In this document: positions 18,701-27,457 of the stretch, in pieces
Position numbering within the stretch: the stretch's first letter is position 1
How the letters are laid out: each line of letters begins with the position of its first letter
Assembly (NCBI RefSeq): GCF_002860325.1
Contig: NZ_PKOJ01000006.1
Span: 124,001-188,000 of the forward strand
DNA: 64,000 nucleotides
DNA from: Neptunicoccus cionae
Lineage (GTDB): Bacteria; Pseudomonadota; Alphaproteobacteria; Rhodobacterales; Rhodobacteraceae
Direction: 5' to 3'
The notes under the pieces: generated by a model
Told to the model about the DNA's origin: nothing
Database searches by the model: none
The model's input: only the letters and a program-made list of their open reading frames with translations
Position numbers and translations under genes: made by a program

Positions 18701-19476
18701 CCGTCTGTTGCAATCCGAACGTCTGTTGTCAGATCATCAAGTGTTCCGGCTCCTTGCACTGCCAGTTCAACCGACGGCAATCCTGGCAGGTCGAGAAGTC
18801 TCGCCGCAATGCCGCCCTCGCCCTCTTCCAACGCAATATCAAGGGTTATTTCCTGAGTAGCACCTGTGAAACCGGCAACGATCCGAAACGCCCCTTCCTG
18901 CCCGTCGATACGTTGAGCCCGCAGCTTCACATCTGCCACATTATCCGCCAATTGGGCAGATGCCTCCAGCGTCAGGGCCATTTCCGTGCCAAGCACCGCG
19001 TTGCCCAGAAAAATCTCCTGCGCCCGCAACTCGCCGACACTTACCGAAACCGGCAGTTCCGGCAGGGCAAATGGCTGGGCTTCTGCTTCCGGCAAACCGT
19101 TATCCGGAGTAACCGGCAAACGGTCCAACCGGATGACATCAGCGGCCAACAGCTCGATATCCACACTCCCGCGCAACAGGGCGCTGCGGTTCCACTGCAT
19201 CGTCAGCCCTTCCATCGTCAGCCAGATGCCGGAGTTATCGGCAATGGTGATGGAATCCATTGTCGCCGTACTGCTAAGCGCACCGCGGAATCCGGTAATC
19301 GAGACAACACGCCCTTCCCCACCGAGAGAATCCTGCAACAGTTCGGTCAGGAACCCTTTGTCGGATTCTTCCTGCTCAGTCTCTTCCGCAGGTGTTGCGT
19401 CAGTCTGCGCCAGAACAGGCACGGCAAGGAGCGTTAACAGGCAGATGAGGAATGTGCGAATGGGGCGCAAGCTCAA
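15799..19476 (-). CDS. tamB: TamB, translocation and assembly module inner-membrane-anchored protein
   Basis: 1225 residues. Long periplasm-spanning AsmA/TamB-superfamily protein thought to move phospholipids and help insert outer-membrane proteins together with TamA. N-terminal signal/anchor segment (SLRPIRTFLICLLTLLAVPVLAQ), then a very long region of short beta-strand units with alternating hydrophobic residues (beta-taco groove), and a C-terminal DUF490/TamB domain in the last about 350 residues (VSGRITAQNARLAAPELQLSL, FDLDEGSVQMQGDLDP, VTFESDPEAPEDEVLAQIFFGRD, ending SDGESTLGVFFERDY). Start codon overlaps the tamA stop by ATGA, so the pair is translationally coupled. Confidence 0.95.
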   Translation of the reverse strand: MSLRPIRTFLICLLTLLAVPVLAQTDATPAEETEQEESDKGFLTELLQDSLGGEGRVVSITGFRGALSSTATMDSITIADNSGIWLTMEGLTMQWNRSALLRGSVDIELLAADVIRLDRLPVTPDNGLPEAEAQPFALPELPVSVSVGELRAQEIFLGNAVLGTEMALTLEASAQLADNVADVKLRAQRIDGQEGAFRIVAGFTGATQEITLDIALEEGEGGIAARLLDLPGLPSVELAVQGAGTLDDLTTDVRIATDGADRLTGEIRLTSQQAALAEGAEGAEADAMAEVTRGFEADISGDITALFAPQYHDFFGNSVRLRAAGQQLPDGTLELAELDLKTNELSLEGSTTLNPEYWPTKFDLDAVLAGKSSVVLPVPGVETRVDRVALNLKYDRAAGSNWSGVFSIRELVRDGIRIGTLDLEAGGILRDDIGTLGQVTADLNLDASDFDFNDPALAQAVGNAVKGQLSLNYTEGEPLELTQMNLRTQSAVLTGEATVNSLEDAFETMLDARLVADDLSKFSGLAGQDLSGAAAVNLKGTAALGGFFDLDLSGELDNLAINQAEADKLLRGKTSFSVEAKRDETGTQLRQAKLENDQMTLAANGRLATDDAKFTYALRLEDAGMFDPRLPGPATVNGTAELDTAGWTVDLKAAGPIGAKAEVAGLVTGPQAAVEFLFSVPNINPLVPAYSGPLQVEGRAAQSDKGWRIQTEIDGPYGLDATLAGLATGETPMLTYTASLPDISPIVPKISGPVTATGTARQAGDVWQVDTGLTGPGGMRARVQGDVATDGTLDLASSGVLPLAIADRFIAPRSLNGQASFDLTVRGPADVSSVSGRITAQNARLAAPELQLSLTGIDADIGLNSGRATVSVTGGISSGGQMSVSGGVNLTGNLQADLSVALQSIVLVDPELYSTTVNGALKISGPLAGGALISGGIDLGETQIKVPTAGAVGFSIIPDIVHVSESAAVRRTRAKAGLTGSGSSGDDGAGGASSAAFGLDIRVRAPSQIFVRGRGLDAELGGRVRLTGTTANVISAGRFELIRGRLDLLTKRFDLDEGSVQMQGDLDPYIRFVATTETSTGTASIVVQGLASDPEVTFESDPEAPEDEVLAQIFFGRDISQLSPFQALQLVNAVRTLAGKGGEGVVSKLRRGLGVDDLDIVTDDEGNTSGRVGKYLSDNIYTDITAGQAGSSVSLNIDLTPSITARGSVSSDGESTLGVFFERDY

Positions 19477-21299
19477 AACGATTGTCCTATTCCAATATAA
19501 ATTTCAACGCCGCTGTTGTCCCCTGGTCCACTGACCGGAACAGCCAGATCCAGACGCAACGGGCCAAGCCCTGTGTTATACCGCAAGCCGATCCCCGCAC
19601 CCGCGTGCCAGTTCCCCGAAGTTCCGTCAGGAAAGCTTTCCCGTCCGATATATCCGGCATCATAGAACCCGACCGCAGCGATTGTGTCGGTGATCTTGTA
19701 GCGGGTTTCAGCCGAAATCCCCATGAACGAGCGGCCGCCGACGGTAACTCCGCCCCCCAGATCCACACCGAGTGACTGGTAGTTTTGACCGCGCACCGTG
19801 CCGCCACCACCCGAATAGAAAAGAAAATCACTTGGGGCTCGGGCCAGATTTGGCCCGCTGAGCGAGCTAAGCTGCCCCCGCAGGGCAAAGGTCAGCCGCT
19901 CTTCTGCGCCGACCGTCTTGTAGGCACGCATGTCAAGGGTGCCAAGCATACCGCTGTCCGTACCGCGCAACGCATAAAACGGAGTCAGTTCTGCCTTGGC
20001 GTAGTAACCCTTCTTTGCATCCAACGGATCATCGCGATAATCAAACGTGGCCGAGGCCGGTGCCATCAACAAGGCGTAGCGTCTTGGACCGAAAGCATCC
20101 GTTACATCTGCAAATCGGTACCCGAGTCCGAATGAGTACTCCCGCTTCTCGGACGCGTACCGCGTGATACCCGCACCGAGTTCGAAAGACTTTGTCGTAT
20201 AGCTTTCCTCGTTCAGACGCTCTGCTTCGCTTTCGATGTAGAAGTCCGTGTCCTCATTAAAGGTTGCCGGCCGGTCAAACCGCAGGGAAACCGTGTAATC
20301 GGTGCCGCCGGTTTCACCACCAATGCCCGAAATTTCACCGTCGACACGCAGACGTTCCGCGCCGCCAAGCAAATTGCGGTGTAGCCAGTAACCCGACAGG
20401 CCAAGTCCATCGACAGAGGATACTTCAGCCCCGAACCCGAAACGGCGCGGCGGAGATTCCACCAGTTGCGCGGTCACATCAAGGGTATTGTCGGGTCCGA
20501 TGTTCTCAGCCTCGTTCAGGGCGACGACCCGGAATGCCCCGGTACGCCGGAGCCGTGTGGAAACCAGTTTGAGTTTTTCAGGGGAAAACACATGACCGGA
20601 AGGGAAACCGGCAATATCGTGAATACGTTCCGTGCGAACGGCTTCATTTCCGCTGACCAGTAGGCGACCGAATTTCAGTTGCGGTCCGGGAGCAAGCCGG
20701 ATTCCCGCATCAATTTGCTGCTGTGCATGCCGCGCCGTTACACTTTGGCCGCCAAGCTCGGCTTTGGCATGGCCTACGGCTCTCCAGCCGGTGATGCCCG
20801 CATCAACAGTGTCTTGCAATATTCCCACCCTTGCCGGTTCGCCGGTCGCGAACTCCTCCGGCAACTCGCTTCCGGGGGCAACAGGGGCAATGTCGGCGCG
20901 ACCGAACCTGAACAGCGGGCCGTATTTGACGCGGATTTCCACATTCTCCACGGACTTGGGGGAATAGAACGGAGACAGGCTGCTGGCTTCGCGTCCGTCG
21001 ATCTTGATCTCGACCACAGGCGCGTAACGGGCTTCACCGTAAAGGGCCGTAACGATACGTTCATAATCGGCGCGGGCAGAGGCGATAATGTCCTGTACCG
21101 CCACATTTTCCCGGGATTGAAGTTCAACCAGCAGAGAAGCATTTTGCAGCGTTTCGGCAAGGTCTTCATTCTCTTGACCGACAACTATCCGCAGATCAAA
21201 GGCTTGCGCCGAAGCAGACAGCCCTAGCCCCAAACCAAACGCAAAGGCGCTGGCCCATGTGGTTGTCTTAACAAGTTCGCCCAAGGTATGCCCCGTCAC
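19473..21299 (-). CDS. tamA: TamA, Omp85-family outer-membrane assembly factor
   Basis: Outer-membrane beta-barrel partner of TamB. N-terminal signal peptide (about 20 hydrophobic residues ending SASAQA), three POTRA-like domains, and a C-terminal 16-strand Omp85 barrel with the conserved motifs SGGGGTVRGQNYQSLG and GLRYNTGLGPLRLDLAVPV (the VRGF/L-R-like lock and last strands), ending in the aromatic GIGQSF. About 608 residues from the GTG at 21299; a TTG at 21284 is an alternative with a better spaced GGGG, and the open frame reaches 21374 without a signal-peptide-like start. Overlaps tamB by ATGA. Confidence 0.93.
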   Translation of the reverse strand: MTGHTLGELVKTTTWASAFAFGLGLGLSASAQAFDLRIVVGQENEDLAETLQNASLLVELQSRENVAVQDIIASARADYERIVTALYGEARYAPVVEIKIDGREASSLSPFYSPKSVENVEIRVKYGPLFRFGRADIAPVAPGSELPEEFATGEPARVGILQDTVDAGITGWRAVGHAKAELGGQSVTARHAQQQIDAGIRLAPGPQLKFGRLLVSGNEAVRTERIHDIAGFPSGHVFSPEKLKLVSTRLRRTGAFRVVALNEAENIGPDNTLDVTAQLVESPPRRFGFGAEVSSVDGLGLSGYWLHRNLLGGAERLRVDGEISGIGGETGGTDYTVSLRFDRPATFNEDTDFYIESEAERLNEESYTTKSFELGAGITRYASEKREYSFGLGYRFADVTDAFGPRRYALLMAPASATFDYRDDPLDAKKGYYAKAELTPFYALRGTDSGMLGTLDMRAYKTVGAEERLTFALRGQLSSLSGPNLARAPSDFLFYSGGGGTVRGQNYQSLGVDLGGGVTVGGRSFMGISAETRYKITDTIAAVGFYDAGYIGRESFPDGTSGNWHAGAGIGLRYNTGLGPLRLDLAVPVSGPGDNSGVEIYIGIGQSF

Positions 21300-21529
21300 T
21301 TCAATACTGCCCCTATCTGATCTGTTATCATCGGACGATCCGTCAAGCGGCCCTCCGCCGTGCGCAAGGCACATTGGTGCGAATCTTACAGGACCGATCC
21401 GGAATGTTACACCTTATGTTTGGACTTCAAACCATCACCTTGATGTTATCCGGCTTTGGCGAAACGCAAAATTTCACGCACAACGGTGCTCTTATCAACT
21501 CTGACGTTACCCGTAGAAATCCGGCCGGT

Positions 21530-22816
21530 TCACAACCCCGTCCGGTCCCAAAGCCGGTATGCCATGACCGAGGGCGCCAGAAACCACGGGTTTCCCGAAT
21601 AGAAAGGGCGCGTTGGAAAGGGGATTTTGTTAAAGGCCGTCATACCGCGCGGGTCATCCACGGCCTGTTGCCCTATGCGCATCCCCATATAGCTGGACAT
21701 GCCAACACCCGAACCGCAATAGCCCATGGCATAGAACAGCCCGTCGTCATGCCCCGCGTGCATAAGGGTATCAAAAGTGTAACCCACCTTGCCGGTCCAG
21801 CTGTGGCTGATTTTAGTATCGGCAAGCTCGGGAAAAAGATGCACCATTTCGCGGTGCAGGCGCGGGCCGCTCACCTTCGGGTCGGCCTCTTGCAAGGACA
21901 CCCGCCCACCAAACAGAATGCGTTTGCGATCAGGGGAGCGGCGATAGTAGTAGACCAGCTTTCGACTGTCACAAATGTTGCGGTCTGTGGGCATCAAGCG
22001 GTCGATCAGCGCCTCAGGTAACTCTTCGGTTGCAATAATGTAGGAACCGATCGGGATTACCCTGCGCTGCTGCCACGGCGTTATGCCCCCCGTATACCCG
22101 TTGGTGGCAAGAACGACACGTGCAGCCTCAACTGGCCCCTTCAGCGTGGAGAGCAAAAACCCCCCGTTTTGCCGTTTGATCCCTGTCACCGCACAGTGGG
22201 AATGAACCTCTGCCCCCGCCGCGCGGGCCACCCCCAGCAGCCCCTTGTGATACAAGGCAGGATGCAGATTGGCATGCCGGGGAAAGACCATGCCGCCGTG
22301 ATAGGCCTTGGTGCCCAGTTCAGCGGGCATTTCCGCTTCAGGCACTATATAAGCGCCGGAATTCTGATAGCGGCCCGCGGCAACACTGCTAACCATTTTT
22401 TTGTAATGGCGGGGGCTATGGGCACCATCGAACCTTCCCGCCACTTTGAAATGGCACTCGATGCCTTCGTCGCGAATGAACTGTTCTACATAATCGCGCG
22501 AGGCTTGTCCCTCTTGCACGATACCCTCTGCAATCTCTTGCCCGTAGCGTTTGGTAAGTTCAGCCAGCCCGAACTTCACAGAAGTGGAAATCTGTCCGCC
22601 GTTTCGCGTGCTTGCCCCGAACCCGAGCGCTTCGGCCTCCAGCACCACGGTGGAGCGCCCTGCCCGCGCGGATTGGACCGCCGCTTGCAGACCGGTATAG
22701 CCAGATCCGATAATCGCGATATCGACCTTCGTGCGGGGTAAATCTCCTTGGGTGCGCTCTGCTATCGGGGCAGCCTCCCACCAGTAGGGTGTCTCTTTGA
22801 AATCATCTGTAAACAT
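21530..22816 (-). CDS. FAD-dependent oxidoreductase of the DAO family (PuuB-like)
   Basis: 428 residues. FAD-binding Rossmann motif near the N-terminus (DIAIIGSGYTGLQAA, about 32-46) followed by the family motif GFGASTRNGGQ. Overall length and these motifs match gamma-glutamylputrescine oxidase and related amine oxidases that deaminate polyamine derivatives. The N-terminal SYWWE-like element (TPYWWEAAP) is also typical of PuuB relatives. Last gene of the apparent potD-A-B-C/GMC operon, 27 bp after the GMC gene, so its substrate is probably taken up by that transporter. Glycine or sarcosine-type substrates remain possible. Confidence 0.88.
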   Translation of the reverse strand: MFTDDFKETPYWWEAAPIAERTQGDLPRTKVDIAIIGSGYTGLQAAVQSARAGRSTVVLEAEALGFGASTRNGGQISTSVKFGLAELTKRYGQEIAEGIVQEGQASRDYVEQFIRDEGIECHFKVAGRFDGAHSPRHYKKMVSSVAAGRYQNSGAYIVPEAEMPAELGTKAYHGGMVFPRHANLHPALYHKGLLGVARAAGAEVHSHCAVTGIKRQNGGFLLSTLKGPVEAARVVLATNGYTGGITPWQQRRVIPIGSYIIATEELPEALIDRLMPTDRNICDSRKLVYYYRRSPDRKRILFGGRVSLQEADPKVSGPRLHREMVHLFPELADTKISHSWTGKVGYTFDTLMHAGHDDGLFYAMGYCGSGVGMSSYMGMRIGQQAVDDPRGMTAFNKIPFPTRPFYSGNPWFLAPSVMAYRLWDRTGL

Positions 22817-22843
22817 GGCTACACCGCCTTTTTATTACCGGTC

Positions 22844-24460
22844 TCAGATATGGTCCTGCAAAATCAGGTCCGCACCTTTTTCCCCGACCATAATAGCAGG
22901 TGCGTTGGTATTGCCTGACGTCACAGTGGGAAAAATCGAGGCGTCCACCACCCGCAGCCCTTCGATCCCGTGCAGTTTCAGTCGCGCATCTACCACGTCG
23001 GTTTTCGCGTCCGGCCCCATCTTGCAGGTGCCGACAGGATGAAACACCGTGCCGACCTTTTCGCGGATGTATTCAATAAAGGCGGCATCGTCTTGCGCCT
23101 GTGGTCCGGGCGCGATTTCAGATTCGATGATTTCCTGAAAAGCGGGCGCGGCAGCCAGCTTGCGCATAAAATGGATGCCTTCCAGCATTTCCTGCATGTC
23201 GAGTTCGGTGGACAGATAGTTCGGATGGATTTCAGGGGCTTGCGCCGGATCGGCCGAGCGGATTGCCAGATGCCCGCGACTGGTCGGGTGCATCGGCTGG
23301 GTGCCCAGCAGGAAACCGGCGAAGGGATCGGGGTTCATCAGCGGCCGCTTGCCCGGAGGCGCCTTCGTGTAGCTGACCGGCGAAAAAAACACCTGCATGT
23401 TGGGACGGTCCAGACTCGGACGGGACCGGATAAACCCGCCCCCCTGATTAACCCCGAGCGATAGCGGACCGCCCCGCGTCAGCACATAGCGCATACCTTG
23501 CAGCAGTTTGCCGTGCCATGAATGAAGCTGGTTGTTCAGCGTCGGCACTTTTGAGCGGTAGAGGAAATCAATCCCGAGATGATCTTGCAGGTTCTGCCCC
23601 ACTCCGCCCACGTCCCTGACCACCTCAATACCTTTGGATTTCAGCAGTTCCGCAGGGCCAACCCCTGAAAGTTGCAGCAGTTGGGGCGAGTTGATCGCGC
23701 CTGCCGAAAGGATCACTTCCCGCGCGGCAAAGGCTTGTTTGACCTTTCCGTTCTGGCTGTATTCCACGCCGACAGCGCGGCCGTTCTCAAACAACACCCG
23801 CTGCGCCAGCGCACGTTTTTCCACCCGCAGGTTGCGCCGCTTGCGGGCGGGGCGGATGTAGGCTCGCGCCGTGGACATGCGCATCCCGCCGCGCGCAGTG
23901 TTCTGATAGGTGCCCAGCCCTTCCTGACTGGCGCCGTTGAAATCGGCGTTACGCGGTATCTGGATCTGTTCGCCGGCTGTGATGTAGTTCTGGCAGATCG
24001 GATGCAGAAACCGGTCCATGGTCCCAACATGCAACGGACCGGAATCGCCGCGAAAGTCGCAGCCGCCCCGATCGTTGGTTTCCGCTTTCTTGAAATAGGG
24101 CAGCACATCGTCCCAGCCCCAGCCCGGATTGCCCATGTCCTTCCAGCCGTCGAAATCCTGCGCCTGCCCGCGAATATAGACCATCGCGTTAATGGAACTG
24201 GACCCGCCCATAACCTTGCCGCGCGGCCAGTAGGACACGCGGTTGTTCAGCTCCGGATTGGGCTCCGTCTCATACATCCAGTTGACGCTGCGCTTATAGA
24301 AGGTCTTGCCATAGCCGATGGGCAGCCAGATCCAGAAATTCAGATCACTGCCACCGGCTTCCAGAAGCATCACCTTAAATTTTCCGTTCTCGCTCAGCCG
24401 GTTGGCCAGCACGCAGCCCGCAGACCCTGCGCCCACGATGATAAAATCCACCTGTTCCAT
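22844..24460 (-). CDS. GMC family oxidoreductase (choline dehydrogenase-like)
   Basis: 538 residues. FAD-dependent alcohol dehydrogenase/oxidase. N-terminal FAD motif DFIIVGAGSAGCVLANRLSE (GxGxxG at 10-15), the GMC signature 1 region GKVMGGSSSINAMVYIRG, signature 2 GAINSPQLLQLSGVGP, and the C-terminal catalytic His in TVFHPVGTCKMG with SGNTNAPA. Length is close to BetA (about 550), but GMC enzymes oxidise many alcohols and no betaine aldehyde dehydrogenase or BetI lies nearby, so choline is not assured. ATG at 24460 with AGGGAAG upstream; 17 bp after the permease gene, so co-transcribed with the importer. Confidence 0.9.
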   Translation of the reverse strand: MEQVDFIIVGAGSAGCVLANRLSENGKFKVMLLEAGGSDLNFWIWLPIGYGKTFYKRSVNWMYETEPNPELNNRVSYWPRGKVMGGSSSINAMVYIRGQAQDFDGWKDMGNPGWGWDDVLPYFKKAETNDRGGCDFRGDSGPLHVGTMDRFLHPICQNYITAGEQIQIPRNADFNGASQEGLGTYQNTARGGMRMSTARAYIRPARKRRNLRVEKRALAQRVLFENGRAVGVEYSQNGKVKQAFAAREVILSAGAINSPQLLQLSGVGPAELLKSKGIEVVRDVGGVGQNLQDHLGIDFLYRSKVPTLNNQLHSWHGKLLQGMRYVLTRGGPLSLGVNQGGGFIRSRPSLDRPNMQVFFSPVSYTKAPPGKRPLMNPDPFAGFLLGTQPMHPTSRGHLAIRSADPAQAPEIHPNYLSTELDMQEMLEGIHFMRKLAAAPAFQEIIESEIAPGPQAQDDAAFIEYIREKVGTVFHPVGTCKMGPDAKTDVVDARLKLHGIEGLRVVDASIFPTVTSGNTNAPAIMVGEKGADLILQDHI

Positions 24461-24477
24461 TCGTGACTTCCCTAACT

Positions 24478-25335
24478 TCAGGACTTGGGGTCGCGCTGGA
24501 TCACGACGCTGATCAATGCCAGCAAACCGGACCCGACGATCAGGAAGAATGACACAGCATTCAACACAGGGGTAGAGCCGACTTTGGCCATCCGGTCATA
24601 CATCGTAATTGTCAGCGGCGATTCCGATCCAACTAGGAACAGTGTGGTGTTGAAATTTTCAAACGATACCAGAAAAGCGACAATCCCTGCCGCTATCATC
24701 GCAGGGCGCAGGAAAGGCAGTGTCACAGTGCGCAACACCTGCGCACGGCTCGCCCCTAGGTTCAGGGCCGCTTCCTCAAGTGACGTGTCGAATTTCTTCA
24801 AACGTGCCGTGATCACCAGCGAGGTGATGGTGGTCACGAAACTGAACTGGCCAAAGACGACGAGCAGGATTCCGGGCCGCAGGAATTCCAGTTCCAGATT
24901 GAACCGGTCCTCCACCCCGTTGGCGATATTGCTGGCCATGACCAGAATGGAAATCCCAAGGATCACGCCCGGAATAACCAGCGGCAGGATCATCAGGATG
25001 TAAAAGAAGTTCTTGGCCGGAAAATTTCCCCGAACAAACAGGAACGCATTGGTGGTGCCGACGAACACCGACAGCAGCGATACCATCACGCCGATTACGC
25101 CGGAATAATACAGCCCCCGCAAAAGGCGACGGTCGTGGAACATACCGAGTTTGGGCTCGCTGTCATTAAAGAACCAGTCGAGCGTGAACCCCTGCCACGG
25201 CAGCGCCGGAAACAGCGAGTCGTTAAACGCAAAGCTGCCTGCCGCCACCAATGGAGCCGCCAGAAAGATAAAGAACGCCGCCATGTAAGCGCGATAGCCC
25301 AGCAGGAAGGCCTGATTTTTGGTTGATGATGCCAT
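24478..25335 (-). CDS. spermidine/putrescine-type ABC transporter permease (PotC-like)
   Basis: 285 residues from the ATG at 25335, chosen because GGAGGG sits 7 bases upstream; the frame is open ten codons further. Six predicted helices and the BPD_transp_1 coupling loop (FDTSLEEAALNLGASRAQVLRTVTLPFLRP), with the EAA motif intact. Second permease subunit. The PotC-like features and the neighbouring PotA-, PotB- and PotD-like genes point to a polyamine-class importer; the family also carries opines and other cationic amines. Confidence 0.92.
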   Translation of the reverse strand: MASSTKNQAFLLGYRAYMAAFFIFLAAPLVAAGSFAFNDSLFPALPWQGFTLDWFFNDSEPKLGMFHDRRLLRGLYYSGVIGVMVSLLSVFVGTTNAFLFVRGNFPAKNFFYILMILPLVIPGVILGISILVMASNIANGVEDRFNLELEFLRPGILLVVFGQFSFVTTITSLVITARLKKFDTSLEEAALNLGASRAQVLRTVTLPFLRPAMIAAGIVAFLVSFENFNTTLFLVGSESPLTITMYDRMAKVGSTPVLNAVSFFLIVGSGLLALISVVIQRDPKS

Positions 25336-25351
25336 GTCCGATCCCTCCCCT

Positions 25352-26218
25352 TCAGCTTTTCGCAACAGTGTTGGCCAGCGTCTGCCCTGTCAGGCGCAAA
25401 CCGATCCACACAACGATCGAGGTAAAGGCCAGCAGCAAAAAGCCAAAGGCCGCGCCGCTCTCCCAGTTGAAGCGGGTGATGAACTGGTCGTAGATCTGTT
25501 CGGTAAACCAGCTTGAATTCTTACCGCCCAACAGGATCGGCGTCAGATAGCTGCCCGCTGTCATCATGAAGACCACGATACAGCCCGACACGATGCCGGG
25601 CATGGCATAGGGCACGATGATACGGCGCAGCACGGTGAACCCGTTGCCTCCCAGATTATACCCCGCCTCGATCATGGCGTTGTCCATCCCATCAAGGGTT
25701 GAGACAAGCGGCACAATCATGAACAGGATCACGGTATAAACCAGCCCGATAACGACCGTGATGTCATTGTAGAGAAACTCTATCGGCTGGTCGATCAGGC
25801 CGATATCCGTCAGAAAACTTGAAATTACGCCGGTTTCCCGCAGCAACAGAATCCAGCCGAAAGCGCGGATCAGATCGCTGACCCACAAAGGGATCAGGCA
25901 CAACAAAAACAGCGCCCCACGGGACCGTTTGCCTGCGATTTTGGCAATGTAATAGGCGATGGGAAAGCCGATCAGCAGCGCCAGAAACGTTACCAGAATA
26001 GACATGGAGCCGGTGCGCAGCAGCGTGTTCCAGTAGATCGGCTCGTTTATGAAATCAATGTAATTGCCAAAACCGAACTCATAGACCCGCGGCGCTACTT
26101 TTTCCCGCAAAGACAGCACAACCATCCCCATATGAGGCAGGATAATCAGCAAGGCGATCCACAGCGCGAAGGGTGCGAACAGCAGGATCAGCGAAAGGCG
26201 TTTGATGTCAGATTGCAT
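25352..26218 (-). CDS. spermidine/putrescine-type ABC transporter permease (PotB-like)
   Basis: 288 residues from the ATG at 26218 (GGGGG four bases upstream); the open frame begins at 26263 inside the ATPase gene. N-terminal helix followed by the periplasmic loop typical of PotB (LREKVAPRVYEFGFGNYIDFI), then five more helices with coupling loop MDNAMIEAGYNLGGNGFTVLRRIIVPYAMPG. It pairs with the PotC-like permease encoded 16 bp downstream. Confidence 0.92.
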   Translation of the reverse strand: MQSDIKRLSLILLFAPFALWIALLIILPHMGMVVLSLREKVAPRVYEFGFGNYIDFINEPIYWNTLLRTGSMSILVTFLALLIGFPIAYYIAKIAGKRSRGALFLLCLIPLWVSDLIRAFGWILLLRETGVISSFLTDIGLIDQPIEFLYNDITVVIGLVYTVILFMIVPLVSTLDGMDNAMIEAGYNLGGNGFTVLRRIIVPYAMPGIVSGCIVVFMMTAGSYLTPILLGGKNSSWFTEQIYDQFITRFNWESGAAFGFLLLAFTSIVVWIGLRLTGQTLANTVAKS

Positions 26219-26226
26219 ATCGCCCC

Positions 26227-27357
26227 CTAAACCGCAAAACACATGGTTTGCGCGGCGGACCATTCGAGCGTGACATCATCACCGGCCCGCAAATCCTCTG
26301 TCCCGCCGGTGACAACCACATCTGCCTCGATCAGTTCCCCTACAGGGTCGCGCACCAATACGCGGCTGTTGGCACCGTTGAACAGAACGGAATCCACACG
26401 GCCCTGCAGCGTGTTTTGCGCGGTACTGCTGCCCTCAGAGGATGTCTTGCGGGCTGTGATAAACTCGGGGCGCACAAAGATCGAAACGTCCTTGCCGGAG
26501 CTGATCCCCTGCCCCACGGCCCGCGCACTGGTCATCACCAGCCCTGCCTCGGTTTCCACGCGGTATTCTCCGCCTTCCTGTGCCGTGACCCGACCGGACC
26601 AACGGTTGGAATCCCCGACAAAGCCCGCAACAAATGACGTTTGCGGATTGTGATAAAGGTCTTCGGGCCGGCCGATCTGTTCAAAGCGGCCCTCGTTCAT
26701 AATGGCGACGTGATCGGACATAACCAGCGCTTCGGACTGGTCGTGAGTGATATAGATAAAGGTGGTGTTGAACTGGTGTTGCAGCAGTTTCAGTTCGATT
26801 TTCATCGCCTCGCGCAGTTTCAGGTCAAGCGCGCCAAGCGGTTCGTCCAGCAACAGCACATCAGGGTCCATTACCATACAGCGGGCAATCGCGATCCGCT
26901 GCTTCTGGCCGCCTGAAAGCTGGTGGATTTCGCGATCTGCCACATCCGGCAGCGCGATCCTTTCAAGCACATCCTTCACCTTGCGGTCGATTTCGGCCTT
27001 GTCTGTCCCGATGCAGCGTAATCCGTAGGCGATGTTTTCATATACGTTCATCATCGGAAACAGCGCAAGGTGCTGGAACACCATCTTCACGTTCCGCTTG
27101 TTGGGCGGCGTGTTCAGAACCGATTTCCCCTTGATCTGGATATCGCCGGAGGTGGGATCTTCGAAACCTGCAATCATCCGCATCAAGGTCGTCTTGCCAC
27201 AGCCCGACGGCCCGAGGATCGAAAAGAAAGACCCTTTGGGAATTTTGAACGACACATCATCCACAGCGCGCACAGCCCCGAACGATTTGTGGATATTGCT
27301 GCATTCCAGATCGAATGCAGGTTCAAGGGCCGGATCGGTCAGTGTGGCAGTGTTCAT
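26227..27357 (-). CDS. spermidine/putrescine-type ABC transporter ATP-binding protein (PotA-like)
   Basis: 376 residues. ATPase of the importer: Walker [25 protein letters not shown] (Q-loop and the FPHM-like region of PotA), signature LSGGQKQR, Walker [13 protein letters not shown], switch His THDQSEAL, and a C-terminal TOBE_2 domain (about 290-376). It energises transport through the PotB/PotC-like pair. It lies 100 bp after the binding-protein gene, with a strong terminator between, so its expression is probably lower than that of the binding protein. Confidence 0.94.
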   Translation of the reverse strand: MNTATLTDPALEPAFDLECSNIHKSFGAVRAVDDVSFKIPKGSFFSILGPSGCGKTTLMRMIAGFEDPTSGDIQIKGKSVLNTPPNKRNVKMVFQHLALFPMMNVYENIAYGLRCIGTDKAEIDRKVKDVLERIALPDVADREIHQLSGGQKQRIAIARCMVMDPDVLLLDEPLGALDLKLREAMKIELKLLQHQFNTTFIYITHDQSEALVMSDHVAIMNEGRFEQIGRPEDLYHNPQTSFVAGFVGDSNRWSGRVTAQEGGEYRVETEAGLVMTSARAVGQGISSGKDVSIFVRPEFITARKTSSEGSSTAQNTLQGRVDSVLFNGANSRVLVRDPVGELIEADVVVTGGTEDLRAGDDVTLEWSAAQTMCFAV

Positions 27358-27410
27358 TCGGGAATCCGTTTTGTCAGTGTCGTAGGAAAAAGGCGCCTGC
27401 TGGCAGATAG

Positions 27411-27441
27411 AAAAAGGGCGGCGTCATGTTGAACGCCGCCC
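27411..27441 (-). terminator. Rho-independent terminator after the PotD-like gene
   Basis: Perfect 9-bp stem GGGCGGCGT / ACGCCGCCC with an 8-nt loop, followed on the minus strand by five T residues. It starts 17 bp past the binding-protein stop, so it probably acts as a partial terminator within the transporter operon. Confidence 0.8.
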
Positions 27442-27457
27442 CATCTGATGGAATCGT

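Noticed and set aside
15799-19476. Repeat array within tamB
   Set aside because: The periodic strand units are the normal beta-taco repeats of the family and not tandem DNA repeats.
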